Shown one piece after another: positions 1-9,204 of a stretch of 64,000 nucleotides of DNA. This stretch comes from an uncultured Vibrio sp. (GTDB lineage: Bacteria; Pseudomonadota; Gammaproteobacteria; Enterobacterales; Vibrionaceae): assembly GCA_947504195.1 (NCBI GenBank), contig CANNGN010000007.1:62001-126000 (forward strand), given 5' to 3'. Every line of letters starts with the position of its first letter. The first letter of the stretch is position 1. A model generated the notes under the pieces. That model was not told the DNA's origin. It was given only the letters and a program-made list of their open reading frames with translations, and made no database searches. The translations under genes were made by a program, and so were the position numbers.

Positions 1-1
1 T

Positions 2-583
2 CTTGGTCACCGAGTGTTCCAAGAGCTTAACTACCCGAAAGATGCTAAAGGTGTATTGATGGACGTAGACGATACCATGATGGTTGCATCGGTTCGTCAA
101 GGTGTTGGTACACTGTTAGGTGGTGGTAACTTAGCGTCATCTTGGGGGACTTATATGATCCCAGCTGCGATTGCTAAACGTCCAATTCCAGGTGGGGCAA
201 TCCTGACGGGTATTATGTGTATTCTTGCTTCGGTGATTGGTTACCCAATGGATTTAGCAATGTGGGAACCTGTTCTTCGTGTAGCTCTAATTGTTGGTGT
301 TTTCTTGCCGTTATTGGAAGCAGGCATGCAGATGATTCATAAACACAAAGACTCGCTAAGTGCCGGTATTTGTATCTTTGCGTGTGCTTTTGTGAACCCT
401 GTGTTTGGTTGGGCAACGACTATGCTGCTTGATAATATGGGGCTGATTGGTGATCACGAGCGAGCAAAAACGCTGTCGGCGAAAGATAAGTATTTAATCC
501 CTGGCTTAGCTTTTGTGATTTGTGTTGGTTCACTTGCCATTGTTGGACAGTTACCTGGCATCCCAGCACTAATAGGAAATTAA
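2..583 (+). CDS. C-terminal part of a polytopic membrane permease, DUF3360-like (5' end outside window)
   Basis: The reading frame is open from the first base of the window, so this is the last ~193 residues of a longer protein; the GTG at 14 is an internal Val codon rather than a credible start. The fragment has several hydrophobic segments and a Gly-rich stretch (GTLLGGGNLASSWGTY) like those in substrate-binding segments of SulP/NCS2-type carriers. The pattern resembles the DUF3360 membrane family common in Vibrio, which is about 490 residues long. The substrate is unknown. Family assignment is from memory of sequence character and is only moderately secure; a membrane transporter is the safer statement. 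Confidence 0.55.
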   Translation, partial: LGHRVFQELNYPKDAKGVLMDVDDTMMVASVRQGVGTLLGGGNLASSWGTYMIPAAIAKRPIPGGAILTGIMCILASVIGYPMDLAMWEPVLRVALIVGVFLPLLEAGMQMIHKHKDSLSAGICIFACAFVNPVFGWATTMLLDNMGLIGDHERAKTLSAKDKYLIPGLAFVICVGSLAIVGQLPGIPALIGN

Positions 584-604
584 GTGCGGTGAATTTGTAA
601 ATAA

Positions 605-640
605 AAGGGCGCCAAGATCGTATTGGTGCCCTTGTTAATT
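605..640 (+). terminator. Probable rho-independent terminator of the truncated permease gene
   Basis: An 11-bp stem (AAGGGCGCCAA with TTGGTGCCCTT, one G-T pair) with a 7-nt loop lies 22 nt after the stop codon. The following bases are only moderately T-rich, so termination may be partial. Confidence 0.6.
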
Positions 641-1146
641 TAAGGGCTAAATAGTCGAGTATCTCTTAAATGTTATAGCCTTAACTTGCTTTAGTTATCC
701 ACTCTTCTCTAATCCATAAACAAAAACTGATTTCTTACAAATGCTTTGTTTCGAATACTTTGGCCATTTGCCCAAAGGTACTTTTGATCGACATAGCGGT
801 TGATCACCATTCACTTATTCTCACCTAGATGTGCAATCTGTTTCTATAAACCCTTTATCTATCAATATATTATTTTTGCTTCGATGCAAGGTGGTAAATT
901 CCGCTGCGGACTCTGCTATGTAATAAATATCAACGTATAAGCCACTCGGCTATATTGAGTCATTGCATAATATGAAACCGAATGGTTAAAAAATACTATT
1001 TGAGCAAAAATAACGCTAGCGCACATAACATATTGTCTTTATAATCCCGCCCGATTTTCAAATATACTTTAGTTTATTAAAAATTTTTTGCTTTCTGATG
1101 ATGAGAGCATTCACTTAGGCTCTTTAACTTTTATAGGTAATTTACG
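641..1146. other. Intergenic region upstream of satP, no gene seen
   Basis: About 500 AT-rich bases with no credible ORF or RNA gene. A TATAAT at 1040-1045 could be the -10 element of the satP promoter, but I see no good -35. The satP ribosome site is a weak TAGGT at 1133-1137. I found no clear CRP site. Confidence 0.4.
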
Positions 1147-1743
1147 ATGTCGACTAATCTAGCCAATCCAGCTCCACTAGGTCTTTTGGGTTTCGGTATG
1201 ACCACCGTTCTGCTTAACATCCACAATGCAGGCTTTTTTCCAATTGATTCTATGATCTTAGCTATGGGTATTTTCTATGGTGGCTTAGGACAAATTTTAG
1301 TTGGCATGATGTGTTTCAAACGTGGTGATACATTTGGTACCACGGCGTTTACATCTTACGGCCTATTTTGGTTAACGCTTGTTGGTTTAATCGTAATGCC
1401 TAAAATGGGTTTAGCAGCGCCAAGTTCTGCTAGCTTTATGGGATGCTACTTAGCACTATGGGGCATTTTTACAGGTTTCCTATTTATTGGTTCACTTCGT
1501 TACGCATTTGCAAAACAAGTTGTATTTGGTTCGCTAACTGTTCTTTTTGCTTTACTTGCTATTCGCGATTTCACCGGTAACGAAGAGATTGGTGTTATTG
1601 CTGGTTTTGAAGGTATTTTCTGTGGTTTGAGCGCAATGTATTTTGGTTTGGCTCAAGTACTTAACGCTGAGTACGGTCGTACTATTCTTCCGATTGGCGA
1701 AAAGAAAAAATTAGCTAAAGAAGTAGAAGCTGTTATTGCGTAA
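1147..1743 (+). CDS. satP: Acetate/succinate permease, SatP (YaaH/GPR1/FUN34) family
   Basis: A 198-residue inner-membrane protein with about six hydrophobic segments. The family signature NPAPLGL sits at residues 7-13 and the length matches bacterial SatP (about 190). Characterised relatives carry acetate and succinate with protons and form hexameric channels. It stands alone between a long upstream gap and a strong bidirectional terminator, so it is probably monocistronic. The ATG start has the signature a few residues behind it, as expected. Substrate is inferred from family; the family call is firm. Confidence 0.9.
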   Translation: MSTNLANPAPLGLLGFGMTTVLLNIHNAGFFPIDSMILAMGIFYGGLGQILVGMMCFKRGDTFGTTAFTSYGLFWLTLVGLIVMPKMGLAAPSSASFMGCYLALWGIFTGFLFIGSLRYAFAKQVVFGSLTVLFALLAIRDFTGNEEIGVIAGFEGIFCGLSAMYFGLAQVLNAEYGRTILPIGEKKKLAKEVEAVIA

Positions 1744-1804
1744 TCCCCCTAATTCTTAGACCTTGCGTTAATTCTGAATAGAAAGGCTAGGGCGGGTAAA
1801 AACT

Positions 1805-1835
1805 AAAAAGGTTAGCGAATTCGCTAACCTTTTTT
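1805..1835. terminator. Bidirectional rho-independent terminator between satP and the AGCS symporter gene
   Basis: A perfect 15-bp palindrome (AAAAAGGTTAGCGAA and its complement) gives a GC-containing stem flanked by A and T tracts. It can end transcription from both convergent genes. Confidence 0.92.
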
Positions 1836-1851
1836 GATCGTGTGACCTTAG

Positions 1852-3372
1852 TTAATAGTAAAGATGTTTTTTATTTTTCTTACTCGCTTTGGATTTTTTA
1901 AGTCGCTCTTCCCAGTAAGTTGCACCTTTAATACCTAATTTTTGAGGATCAAAGGTGTACTCTTCAACCCCTCGGTTTTTCTGATCTTCATAATCCTTCA
2001 ATGCAGACATTGCTGGTTTATTTAGGAAGAAGATAATCAGAATGCCAATAATATTAAGCCATGCCATTAAACCAACACCAACGTCACCCATTGCCCATGC
2101 AAGGTTAGCCGTTTTAATTGCACCGTAAAATACAGCGATTAACATAATGACTTTAAGGATAAAGGTTAATCCATCAATTTTAAATGTACGACGAATGTAG
2201 GCGATATTGGTTTCGGCAATGTAGTAATAGGCCAGTATCGTGGTAAATGAAAAGAAAAACAGTGCGACAGCAACAAATGTTTTCCCCACACCCGGTAATG
2301 CACTTTCGATAGCATATTGGGTAAAGATAGGGCTATTTGCTGCAATATCTGCTGGCAAGTGCTGAATTAAGAAGCTGCCTTCAGGACCATGTACGTTATA
2401 TGAACCGGTAATGATGATCATAAATGCGGTTGCAGAACAGACCAGCAAAGTATCAATATAGATTGAAAATGCTTGGACTAGCCCTTGCTGAGCTGGGTGA
2501 TCGACTTGAGCTGCTGCGGCGGCATGTGGCCCTGTACCTTGACCTGCTTCATTTGAATAGACTCCTCGTTTTACACCCCAACCAATGGCTGCACCAAAGC
2601 CTGCCATTGGGGTAAATGCGTCTCCAATTATCATCGCAAACACGTCTGGAACTTGACCAATGTGCAGCAAAATAATGACAAATGCCGTCACAATATACGC
2701 AAGAGCCATAAAGGGAACGATGATTTGCGTGACACTCGCAATTCGTTTTACACCACCAAAGATAATAAATGCCAACACGATCGAGATAATTGTACCGGTT
2801 AATACCTTCGCGAAACTGAAGGTTCCAATCGCGGTTTCAACGAGTTCGCCGCCACCAAACGCTTGTTCGACAGCATTACCTATACTATTTGATTGAACTC
2901 CAGGAAGCATGATTCCACATGCGATGATCGTAGCAATGGCAAAAATCCAAGCGTACCATTTTTGTCCCATGGCTTTTTCTATGTAGTAAGCTGGGCCACC
3001 ACGATATTGGCCATCATCTTCTTCCTTGTAGATTTGAGCCAGCGTTGATTCTGCATACGCGGTTGCGGCTCCTAAAAAGGCTACCACCCACATCCAAAAA
3101 ACAGCGCCTGGACCACCGAAACCGATTGCTGCTGCAACCCCAGCGATATTACCAGTACCAACTCTACCAGAGAGAGAAACGGCGAGTGCTTGAAAAGAAG
3201 AGATACCTTTGTCCGACTTCTTACCAACGAAGAGTAGGCGAATCATCTCTGAAAAATGGCGGATTTGCACAAACCGGGTTGCGATTGAGTAAAACAGTCC
3301 TGCACCCAAGCAGAGGTAAATCAACGCTGGGCTCCATATTATTCCATTAAGGAAATCGATTAGTGATTGCAT
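1852..3372 (-). CDS. Alanine/glycine:sodium (AGCS family) symporter
   Basis: A 506-residue inner-membrane protein with about ten or more hydrophobic segments. The AGCS hallmark GRVGTGNIAGVA lies near residue 70, followed by GGPGAVFWMW and a conserved GGPAYYI. Members import alanine or glycine with Na+. An AGGG ribosome site precedes the ATG by about nine bases. The C-terminus is Lys-rich and cytoplasmic (SKKNKKH). Some Vibrio AGCS genes sit behind a tandem glycine riboswitch; I looked for one upstream and did not see it. The exact amino acid cannot be told from sequence. Confidence 0.93.
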   Translation of the reverse strand: MQSLIDFLNGIIWSPALIYLCLGAGLFYSIATRFVQIRHFSEMIRLLFVGKKSDKGISSFQALAVSLSGRVGTGNIAGVAAAIGFGGPGAVFWMWVVAFLGAATAYAESTLAQIYKEEDDGQYRGGPAYYIEKAMGQKWYAWIFAIATIIACGIMLPGVQSNSIGNAVEQAFGGGELVETAIGTFSFAKVLTGTIISIVLAFIIFGGVKRIASVTQIIVPFMALAYIVTAFVIILLHIGQVPDVFAMIIGDAFTPMAGFGAAIGWGVKRGVYSNEAGQGTGPHAAAAAQVDHPAQQGLVQAFSIYIDTLLVCSATAFMIIITGSYNVHGPEGSFLIQHLPADIAANSPIFTQYAIESALPGVGKTFVAVALFFFSFTTILAYYYIAETNIAYIRRTFKIDGLTFILKVIMLIAVFYGAIKTANLAWAMGDVGVGLMAWLNIIGILIIFFLNKPAMSALKDYEDQKNRGVEEYTFDPQKLGIKGATYWEERLKKSKASKKNKKHLYY

Positions 3373-3959
3373 TTAATTTTCCCTGTAACAATAAAATAAG
3401 TGTTAAATTTTTGTTATGTTTTTGTTTATCGATATATTCATCTTTATGAGAGTTGAATGGTAATATATTAAAATGCTAAGGGCTAATCGGTATGTTTTTG
3501 GTGTTTTTGTTTGTATTTAATTTATTTTTAAGCTTTATATACTGCTTTTGTGTTGTTTTTATGTATTATTTATCTTGTTAGTCCTTATTGTTTGGTTTTT
3601 ATGTTTTTTTTGATTTTGTAGGGAGTAACAATAGAGCAACACCTAACTCACAAATTGATAATTTTCGTAATGAATAAAGTGAATGAATAGATAAGTTGAA
3701 GCTGAAATGTATGTGAACTGCCTTCAATTCAAGCAATAGCTGGGTAGGGTTGGTGCAACTTCAAGATCAAGTACTAGTGCAACTATGACTCAATTATTAA
3801 ATTAGGGGGGCGAATGATAATGGAATGCGTGTTTATCGTATAAAAGAGCCGTGAAAAGTGATTCGCTAGATCTGCGGCGCACTATTTGCATTCTTTAATG
3901 ATAGTATTACGTTTATTTTGACGAGTTATATGTCTTCCATTGCAGGAGCTCTATAAAGT
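3373..3959. other. Intergenic region between divergent AGCS and glutamine amidotransferase genes
   Basis: About 590 bases without a credible gene. Bases 3480-3620 are very rich in T and poor in C on the + strand, so the AGCS leader strand is A-rich. No riboswitch consensus was recognised. A good AGGAG ribosome site at 3944-3948 serves the downstream gene. Confidence 0.5.
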
Positions 3960-4733
3960 ATGTGTCGTTGGTTAGCCTATCAAGGGCAATCTATTTATAT
4001 GGACGAGGTGATTTATAAGCCGGAGCACTCGCTTATTCATCAATGTCTCGAATCAAGAAAAGCGATAACCCGAGTTAATGCTGATGGGTTTGGTCTAGGT
4101 TGGTATACCGAAAGAAATACGCCAGGGCAATTTCACGAAGTTCTGCCTGCATGGGGCGATGAAAACCTGCGCTCACTGGCTCACCATATACGTTCTCATC
4201 GCTTTATGGCTCATATTCGCTCATCAACGGGAAGCCAAGTTTCTCGAGCTAATTGCCACCCATTTATTATTGGTCAATGGATGTTCCTTCATAATGGACA
4301 GATAGGTGAGTTTGAAAAAGTGAAGTTTGTGCTGGAGCGTTTGCTGCCGGAAGAGCTTTATATTCAAAAGAAAGGGTCGACTGATAGCGAACTGATTTTC
4401 TTATTGATGATTAAAAATGGCCTGTATCAAGCCCCAGTTAAAGCAATTAAACAGACAATCAAAGAAATTGAACAAGCCTGTCACGACAAGGGAATTGTGG
4501 ACCCATTTAAAGCGTCAATATGCATTTCCAATGGACAAGTATTTTGGGTTGTTCGTTATTCAAGTGATGAAATTCCCCCTACGGTGTTTATTCGTTGTGA
4601 TGATGGGAATATGACACTGGCTTCCGAACCTCTCGATAAAAATCAGTGCTGGAAAATCGTTGAACCTCAAACAATTACTCGAATCGATGGTTGTCATTGT
4701 GATGTAGAATCGATTGAGGCAGTTAAATTGTAA
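3960..4733 (+). CDS. Class II glutamine amidotransferase domain protein (YafJ-like)
   Basis: A 257-residue protein beginning MCRWLAY. The Cys at position 2 becomes the N-terminal nucleophile of class II (Ntn) glutamine amidotransferases after Met removal. Other conserved pieces are NADGFGLGWY, HIRSSTGS, NCHPF and the FLHNGQI segment that binds glutamine. There is no attached synthase domain, so it resembles stand-alone YafJ/EgtC-type proteins, which release ammonia from glutamine or hydrolyse gamma-glutamyl amides. No egt genes are nearby, so the acceptor is unknown. An AGGAG site lies seven bases before the hydrophobic start. Confidence 0.85.
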   Translation: MCRWLAYQGQSIYMDEVIYKPEHSLIHQCLESRKAITRVNADGFGLGWYTERNTPGQFHEVLPAWGDENLRSLAHHIRSHRFMAHIRSSTGSQVSRANCHPFIIGQWMFLHNGQIGEFEKVKFVLERLLPEELYIQKKGSTDSELIFLLMIKNGLYQAPVKAIKQTIKEIEQACHDKGIVDPFKASICISNGQVFWVVRYSSDEIPPTVFIRCDDGNMTLASEPLDKNQCWKIVEPQTITRIDGCHCDVESIEAVKL

Positions 4734-4743
4734 CTTGCCAAAC

Positions 4744-4783
4744 AAAAAACCGTAAAAGAGAAGGGTGACTTTACGGTTTTTTT
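4744..4783. terminator. Bidirectional rho-independent terminator
   Basis: AAAAAACCGTAAA pairs with TTTACGGTTTTTT across a 13-nt loop. The A and T tracts let it serve the amidotransferase gene and the convergent rhodanese gene. Confidence 0.88.
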
Positions 4784-4831
4784 CCAATCTATGCGCGCTA
4801 ATCTTTATATACCCATAGATACAGGCAAAGG

Positions 4832-5191
4832 TTATTGAGGTTTTGACTGACGCATTTCGTTAATACCACCGCCATTGTGTACTTTTTCAAATCCAGCTTG
4901 CTTCAGTAATTTATAGGCTTGGCCAGAACGGTTCCCCGAACGGCAATAAACGACATAGGCGAGTGATTTGTCGAGCTTGGTTAGATGAGAAGGGATTTCC
5001 TGAAGTGGTAAATTATGTGAATTCTCTATATGACCAGACGCAAATTCACTCGGTGTTCTGACATCTAAAATTGTTGCTCCCTGCTCAATCCACTCCCACG
5101 CTGTTTGCCCACGTTCACTGGCTGCATTAGCCGAAAAGACCGCTAGAAAAAGAGTCAGACCCGATAGTATTTTGTTCGCTAAAGATTTCAT
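4832..5191 (-). CDS. Periplasmic single-domain rhodanese (PspE-like)
   Basis: A 119-residue protein with an N-terminal signal peptide (MKSLANK, a hydrophobic run, then ANA before ASERG). The rest is one rhodanese domain: ILDVRTPSEFASGHI and the active loop YCRSGNRS, in which Cys forms the persulfide. Family members move sulfane sulfur from donors such as thiosulfate to thiophilic acceptors. Export suggests a periplasmic role, as for PspE and GlpE-like proteins. It has an AGGAGA ribosome site and is monocistronic. The physiological acceptor is unknown. Confidence 0.88.
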   Translation of the reverse strand: MKSLANKILSGLTLFLAVFSANAASERGQTAWEWIEQGATILDVRTPSEFASGHIENSHNLPLQEIPSHLTKLDKSLAYVVYCRSGNRSGQAYKLLKQAGFEKVHNGGGINEMRQSKPQ

Positions 5192-5383
5192 TTGTGTCTC
5201 CTAATCAGGATTACAGTCTAGGTTTATTTGAATAGTGGCACAAGCCTCCGGTGGTGATGTTGAATTATTTGATAAGGTTATGAAATATTTACTTTAGTTT
5301 TTTCAGCTAATGTCGATATAACAGGTATTCAGATATGTAATTACCCAATAACTCAATCGTTGTTGAAGAAAGGAGAATATTGA

Positions 5384-5746
5384 ATGACCAGCTTTGATGG
5401 AGTTCAGCGACGTCAGTATTACCGACTAAAATACCCTAAAAGAGCACGCCCAGTGATGAGAATTGAAGATCAATTCTTTCATGTTTGTGAAAGTTCGGAG
5501 CGTGGAATTCGAGTGGTAATGAATAATATTACTAACTTATATCGAGGATTGCGTTTGTCGGGTACGGTTCGTCTACATAGCAATCAAGAAGTCAGCATTG
5601 AAGGTTCGATTGTTCGCTTTGATAATGGAGAAGTGGTGGTTAAACTCGATAAAGGGCTGAGTTTCCGAGATATGGTTGCGGAGCAGCGTCATATTCGACA
5701 AAAGTACCCACTGTTTTTCTCTGATCAAGGAAGTTCGGCGGCATAA
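5384..5746 (+). CDS. PilZ-domain protein, probable c-di-GMP effector
   Basis: A 120-residue cytoplasmic protein that is almost wholly a PilZ domain. The first ligand motif is visible as RRQYYR at residues 9-14. The second, normally D/NxSxxG, appears as ESSERG, so the first position is Glu. Characterised PilZ proteins bind a c-di-GMP dimer with these arginines and the second motif. The substitution may weaken but need not abolish binding. A strong AAAGGAGA ribosome site precedes the ATG. It stands alone; partners are not evident from context, though a diguanylate cyclase lies at 13.5 kb. Confidence 0.78.
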   Translation: MTSFDGVQRRQYYRLKYPKRARPVMRIEDQFFHVCESSERGIRVVMNNITNLYRGLRLSGTVRLHSNQEVSIEGSIVRFDNGEVVVKLDKGLSFRDMVAEQRHIRQKYPLFFSDQGSSAA

Positions 5747-5809
5747 CTTCCTCGATCGGCTCCCATACTCAGCGAAATACTGGATATGAGAATAACGATG
5801 GAGACTTGC

Positions 5810-7126
5810 CTAGCGTGATACGTCTGGTAAGCCTTTCGCCATTGCGACACCACAAAAAGTTATAAAAGAGAACAAGAGCACGAGTCCGTGAATACCAAGT
5901 ATTGATACGAGTGCTCCCAATAAACTCACCAGTAGAAGCATGACTCCGATGACGGTATTGCTCACCGCCACATAGCTGGTTCGTTTATTCCCATCGGCAA
6001 GATCAACCAAATACGTTTTGCGTCCTACGCGTACACCATCATGTGCAATACAGACAACAAAATAAAGCAATGGCAACCAAAATGCGGTACTGAGTAAATT
6101 TGGTACTAATAAGTAGCTTAGAAAAAGAATGACACCGACGACCGCACTCAAAGATGAGCCAATGACCATCACTTGTTTACTTGAGCGGTCGGAAAAACGC
6201 CCCCAAAACGGTCCAGACACAAATGAAGCTAATCCACTTGCGAACATGAAAAATGCCAGCAGCCAAATTTGATTTCCAAGGGCGGTTTGTGACAGTACAA
6301 CATAATACGGCGCACTAAGCGCGGTGCATAAAAACAGGGTACGTGTGGCAACAAAATGGCGAAAAGCACGGTCGGTTTTCAATAATGATAGCTGCTTTAT
6401 GGCTTCTAATAAGCCGTTTTTGCCACCATCGACTTCTCCTGGGTATTCAGTAATTTGTGCAAAAACGAATGACGCGGCAAGCCATATGAATCCAGCCACA
6501 GCAAGGCTTATAGCATAGAAACTGTGACCTGCTTGCCAGTTAAACCATGTTGAAATCATCATCAATATTGCGAGGATGAGAGTCACAAAACCAGCTGAAC
6601 TTGTCGAAAGGCCATTTACCTGCCCTCGTTGGCTCTTCGGAATCGTTTTGCCCAATACGTCTTTAGCCGCAACCGATGTTAAGCCTCGGGAAAAGCTAAA
6701 TAAGATTAGAAAAACGATGATGGTCCAACCCGCTGTTGCCCCTTCAAGATAAAAGGCACTTAGGGCAATCGCAAACATGGCGAGGGCCTGAAGAACACTG
6801 CCTGCAATCCATGTCCATTTTCGGATTGGAAGAGTACGAATATAGCTGGCAATGGCCAATTGGGGTAATAGAGATCCGGCTTCTCTGATCGGGACAAGCC
6901 AACCAATTAAATAGGCGGGCGCACCTAAACTTTGCAAAATCCACGGTAGCGTGACTTTGGGGTTAATTAATGCATCGCCAATCTTAGTTAGGAATTGAGC
7001 GAGAATCATTTTTACAAAGTTACCCGGGACTTCTTTACAGGCAGATTCGGGGATCGATTTGCAGGCGCGAGCGTCATCGTCACTAATAATCTTGTCGTAA
7101 ATAGAGCTTATTTGAAGCTTGCTCAT
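5810..7126 (-). CDS. MFS transporter, possible exporter
   Basis: A 438-residue inner-membrane protein with about 12 hydrophobic segments in two halves and a cytoplasmic N-terminal tail of roughly 35 residues. The central loop (EYPGEVDGGKNGLLEAIKQL) separates the halves, and a motif-A-like GRFSDRSSKQ follows in the second half. This is the pattern of the major facilitator superfamily. An AGGATCC ribosome site precedes the ATG. It is third in a same-strand series with the EamA transporter gene and arfB, 80 bases beyond arfB. The substrate is unknown. Confidence 0.85.
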   Translation of the reverse strand: MSKLQISSIYDKIISDDDARACKSIPESACKEVPGNFVKMILAQFLTKIGDALINPKVTLPWILQSLGAPAYLIGWLVPIREAGSLLPQLAIASYIRTLPIRKWTWIAGSVLQALAMFAIALSAFYLEGATAGWTIIVFLILFSFSRGLTSVAAKDVLGKTIPKSQRGQVNGLSTSSAGFVTLILAILMMISTWFNWQAGHSFYAISLAVAGFIWLAASFVFAQITEYPGEVDGGKNGLLEAIKQLSLLKTDRAFRHFVATRTLFLCTALSAPYYVVLSQTALGNQIWLLAFFMFASGLASFVSGPFWGRFSDRSSKQVMVIGSSLSAVVGVILFLSYLLVPNLLSTAFWLPLLYFVVCIAHDGVRVGRKTYLVDLADGNKRTSYVAVSNTVIGVMLLLVSLLGALVSILGIHGLVLLFSFITFCGVAMAKGLPDVSR

Positions 7127-7206
7127 AATAGGATCCTATACGGTTTAGACTCTAATTGAGATTTAAAATAGCAGTATGTATCGAGGGGTGCTTTGTAGCG
7201 GGTCAA

Positions 7207-7620
7207 CTAATCGGTGACTCTTCTTCTTAGCGCTTTTTTCTGGCCTTGCTTCTTTTTCCCAGTCATTCGTTTTAATTTAGAAGAACGTGTTGGCTTGGTT
7301 GGGCGGCGAGTTTTTTGAACAACCATCGCTGCGGTAATGATCTCTTTGAGACGCGCTAACGCATCCATTCGGTTTTGTTCTTGAGTCCGATAAACCTGAG
7401 CTTTAAGAATGATCACGCCTTCCTTGGTTATACGAGAGTCATTTAATCCGAGTAGCCGACTTTTATATATCTCAGGCAGTGACGATGCGTGTATATCGAA
7501 GCGCAAATGAATGGCGGAAGCGACTTTTTGCACATTTTGCCCGCCATTTCCCATTGAGCGAATCGCGGTCATTTCAATCTCGCTATCGGGAATCGACACA
7601 GAGTTTGATATTTTCAGCAT
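7207..7620 (-). CDS. arfB: Alternative ribosome-rescue factor ArfB (YaeJ), GGQ peptidyl-tRNA hydrolase
   Basis: A 137-residue protein with the release-factor motif in SMGNGGQNVQK near residue 28, followed by the class I release-factor fold. The C-terminal ~45 residues are very basic (KTRRPTKPTRSSKLKRM, then KKKQGQKKALRRR), the tail that ArfB inserts into the empty mRNA channel of stalled ribosomes. It hydrolyses peptidyl-tRNA on non-stop complexes and so backs up the tmRNA system found at 35.8 kb. Its ATG overlaps the stop of the upstream EamA gene as TAATG, behind a GGGAGAG site, so the two are probably translationally coupled. Confidence 0.93.
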   Translation of the reverse strand: MLKISNSVSIPDSEIEMTAIRSMGNGGQNVQKVASAIHLRFDIHASSLPEIYKSRLLGLNDSRITKEGVIILKAQVYRTQEQNRMDALARLKEIITAAMVVQKTRRPTKPTRSSKLKRMTGKKKQGQKKALRRRVTD

Positions 7621-8531
7621 TACACATCTCTCCCAAGAAGAGTTCGGTGCAGTTTAGGGCCGAACACATTAATGAGAGCACCGATAATAATAAGTGCGCC
7701 TCCTAAGTAGGTCCACCCCACCGGAATCTCATTAAAGACCACGATACCAATGATTGTCGTGAATACAATTTGAATGTACCCCAATGCCGATGCATTACCA
7801 GCGGTGAGGGTTTTCATGGCTTTAGTCAGCCCGAACTGTCCCATTTGAGTAAACACTCCCACCAGAACTAGAAGTATCGTTAAGTTGAAATCTGGCATAA
7901 CAAAACTGTCGCCCATCATGAAGAGCGAAAAGGGAAGTGCAACCAGCGGAAAATAGAAGATGATTACCGAGCTATCTTCTGTTTGACTGAGCTTTCTAAC
8001 AATCACATAAGCAATAGCGCTACCAAACGCACCCATTAGTGCCATGCCAACACTAAAAAGCGGTAATTGATGAGCTGTTTGATGGTCAAGAGAAGGCTGA
8101 ATAACACACCATAGACCAATGAATGAAACAGCGATGCATATTAACGTTGTCATTTGAATGCGCTCTTTTAAAAACACCACCGCGAGCAAAGAAGTAAATA
8201 GGGGATAGGTATATTGCAAAATGGTCGCTTCTGCTAATGGAATTGTCGTCAACGCATAGTAGACACACATCAGAGCGAGTGTGCCCACAGTCCCTCGAGC
8301 CAACAGAAGCAGTTTGTTATTTCCCCAAATAGAGATGCCTTTTCTCTTAACATCTAGGTAGCTAATGCAAAGAGAAACGAGCGCGCGGGCGGCGACAATT
8401 TCAAAAACTGGGATACCGTTAATGCTCACCCATTTAACGGCTGCTGACATAAAGGCAAATCCAAGGGTCGAAATTAAAATATATTTCAAACCCATTGGAA
8501 TGTGAGTAAAGAGCGCTGATAGGGATTTCAT
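7620..8531 (-). CDS. EamA/DMT superfamily transporter
   Basis: A 303-residue protein with ten hydrophobic segments formed by two five-helix repeats, typical of the drug/metabolite transporter superfamily. Conserved pieces include the Ala/Gly-rich first helix, LAEATILQYTYPLFTSLLAVVFLKE at the end of repeat one, and ASALGYIQIVFTTIIGIVVFNE in repeat two. Members usually export amino acids or other small metabolites. It overlaps arfB by one base at its 3' end. The ribosome site is poor. The substrate is unknown. Confidence 0.85.
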   Translation of the reverse strand: MKSLSALFTHIPMGLKYILISTLGFAFMSAAVKWVSINGIPVFEIVAARALVSLCISYLDVKRKGISIWGNNKLLLLARGTVGTLALMCVYYALTTIPLAEATILQYTYPLFTSLLAVVFLKERIQMTTLICIAVSFIGLWCVIQPSLDHQTAHQLPLFSVGMALMGAFGSAIAYVIVRKLSQTEDSSVIIFYFPLVALPFSLFMMGDSFVMPDFNLTILLVLVGVFTQMGQFGLTKAMKTLTAGNASALGYIQIVFTTIIGIVVFNEIPVGWTYLGGALIIIGALINVFGPKLHRTLLGRDV

Positions 8532-8651
8532 AACAGACCGAAAGCGAGAATACTAAAGCCGCTACTTTAGCTCGATTTCAGAACATTGTCTTGGCAAATA
8601 GTGGTAAAAATGATCGATTAAATTCTCGCGGTTTTACTGGCTAGTCGAGTT

Positions 8652-9101
8652 TTAGCGCTCATCTTTGGTCGATTCCATTACAACCATAGTGGTAATGGAA
8701 CGTACTTGAGGACATTCACCTAATACGTCGGCATGAAAACGCTTAAATGTGTGTAAATCTTTTGTTTCTACTCGAATCAGGTATTCGTTCATACCGGTAA
8801 TATTATGGCACTCAACCACTTCAGGAATAAATTGAACATGCTCTTCAAATGCGACTTGCGCTTTCTTACCGTGATCAGATAAACCGATTGAAACATAAGC
8901 AACAAACCCGATTTCCAACTTCTGTTTGTCAACCACAGCACGGTAGCCCTTAATGATGCCACTTCGCTCTAGTTCTTGAACTCGCCTTAGCGTTGCTGAA
9001 GGTGATAAACCAACACGTTCAGATAACTCGACATTGGTTAATTTTCCGTTGAGTTGAAGCTCGTGCAAGATTCTTTCGTTAAACTTATCCATATCGACCA
9101 T
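8652..9101 (-). CDS. Lrp/AsnC family transcriptional regulator
   Basis: About 149 residues from the preferred start. The N-terminal winged helix reads LTNVELSERVGLSPSATLRRVQELERSGII, the Lrp signature, and the C-terminal RAM domain (YLIRVETKDLHTFKRF) is expected to bind amino acids. It is divergent from a LysE-type exporter gene; Lrp-type regulators next to LysE exporters often control them in response to the exported amino acid. Starts at 9140 (GTG), 9101 (ATG) and 9092 (ATG) are all possible and none has a good ribosome site. I prefer the internal ATGs because family members begin close to the helix-turn-helix. Confidence 0.88.
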   Translation of the reverse strand: MVDMDKFNERILHELQLNGKLTNVELSERVGLSPSATLRRVQELERSGIIKGYRAVVDKQKLEIGFVAYVSIGLSDHGKKAQVAFEEHVQFIPEVVECHNITGMNEYLIRVETKDLHTFKRFHADVLGECPQVRSITTMVVMESTKDER

Positions 9102-9204
9102 TTGTTGTTGAATATCAACTTTGTTAAACAATATAAACACGAAATTGCGTCATTTACTACGTATTCTTTATCTATCTTGATTACTTAAATAAAGGAACGT
9201 CATA

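Noticed and set aside
3373..3959. Possible glycine riboswitch before the AGCS symporter gene
   Set aside because: Such riboswitches occur before some Vibrio AGCS genes, but I found no matching conserved segments on the minus strand here.
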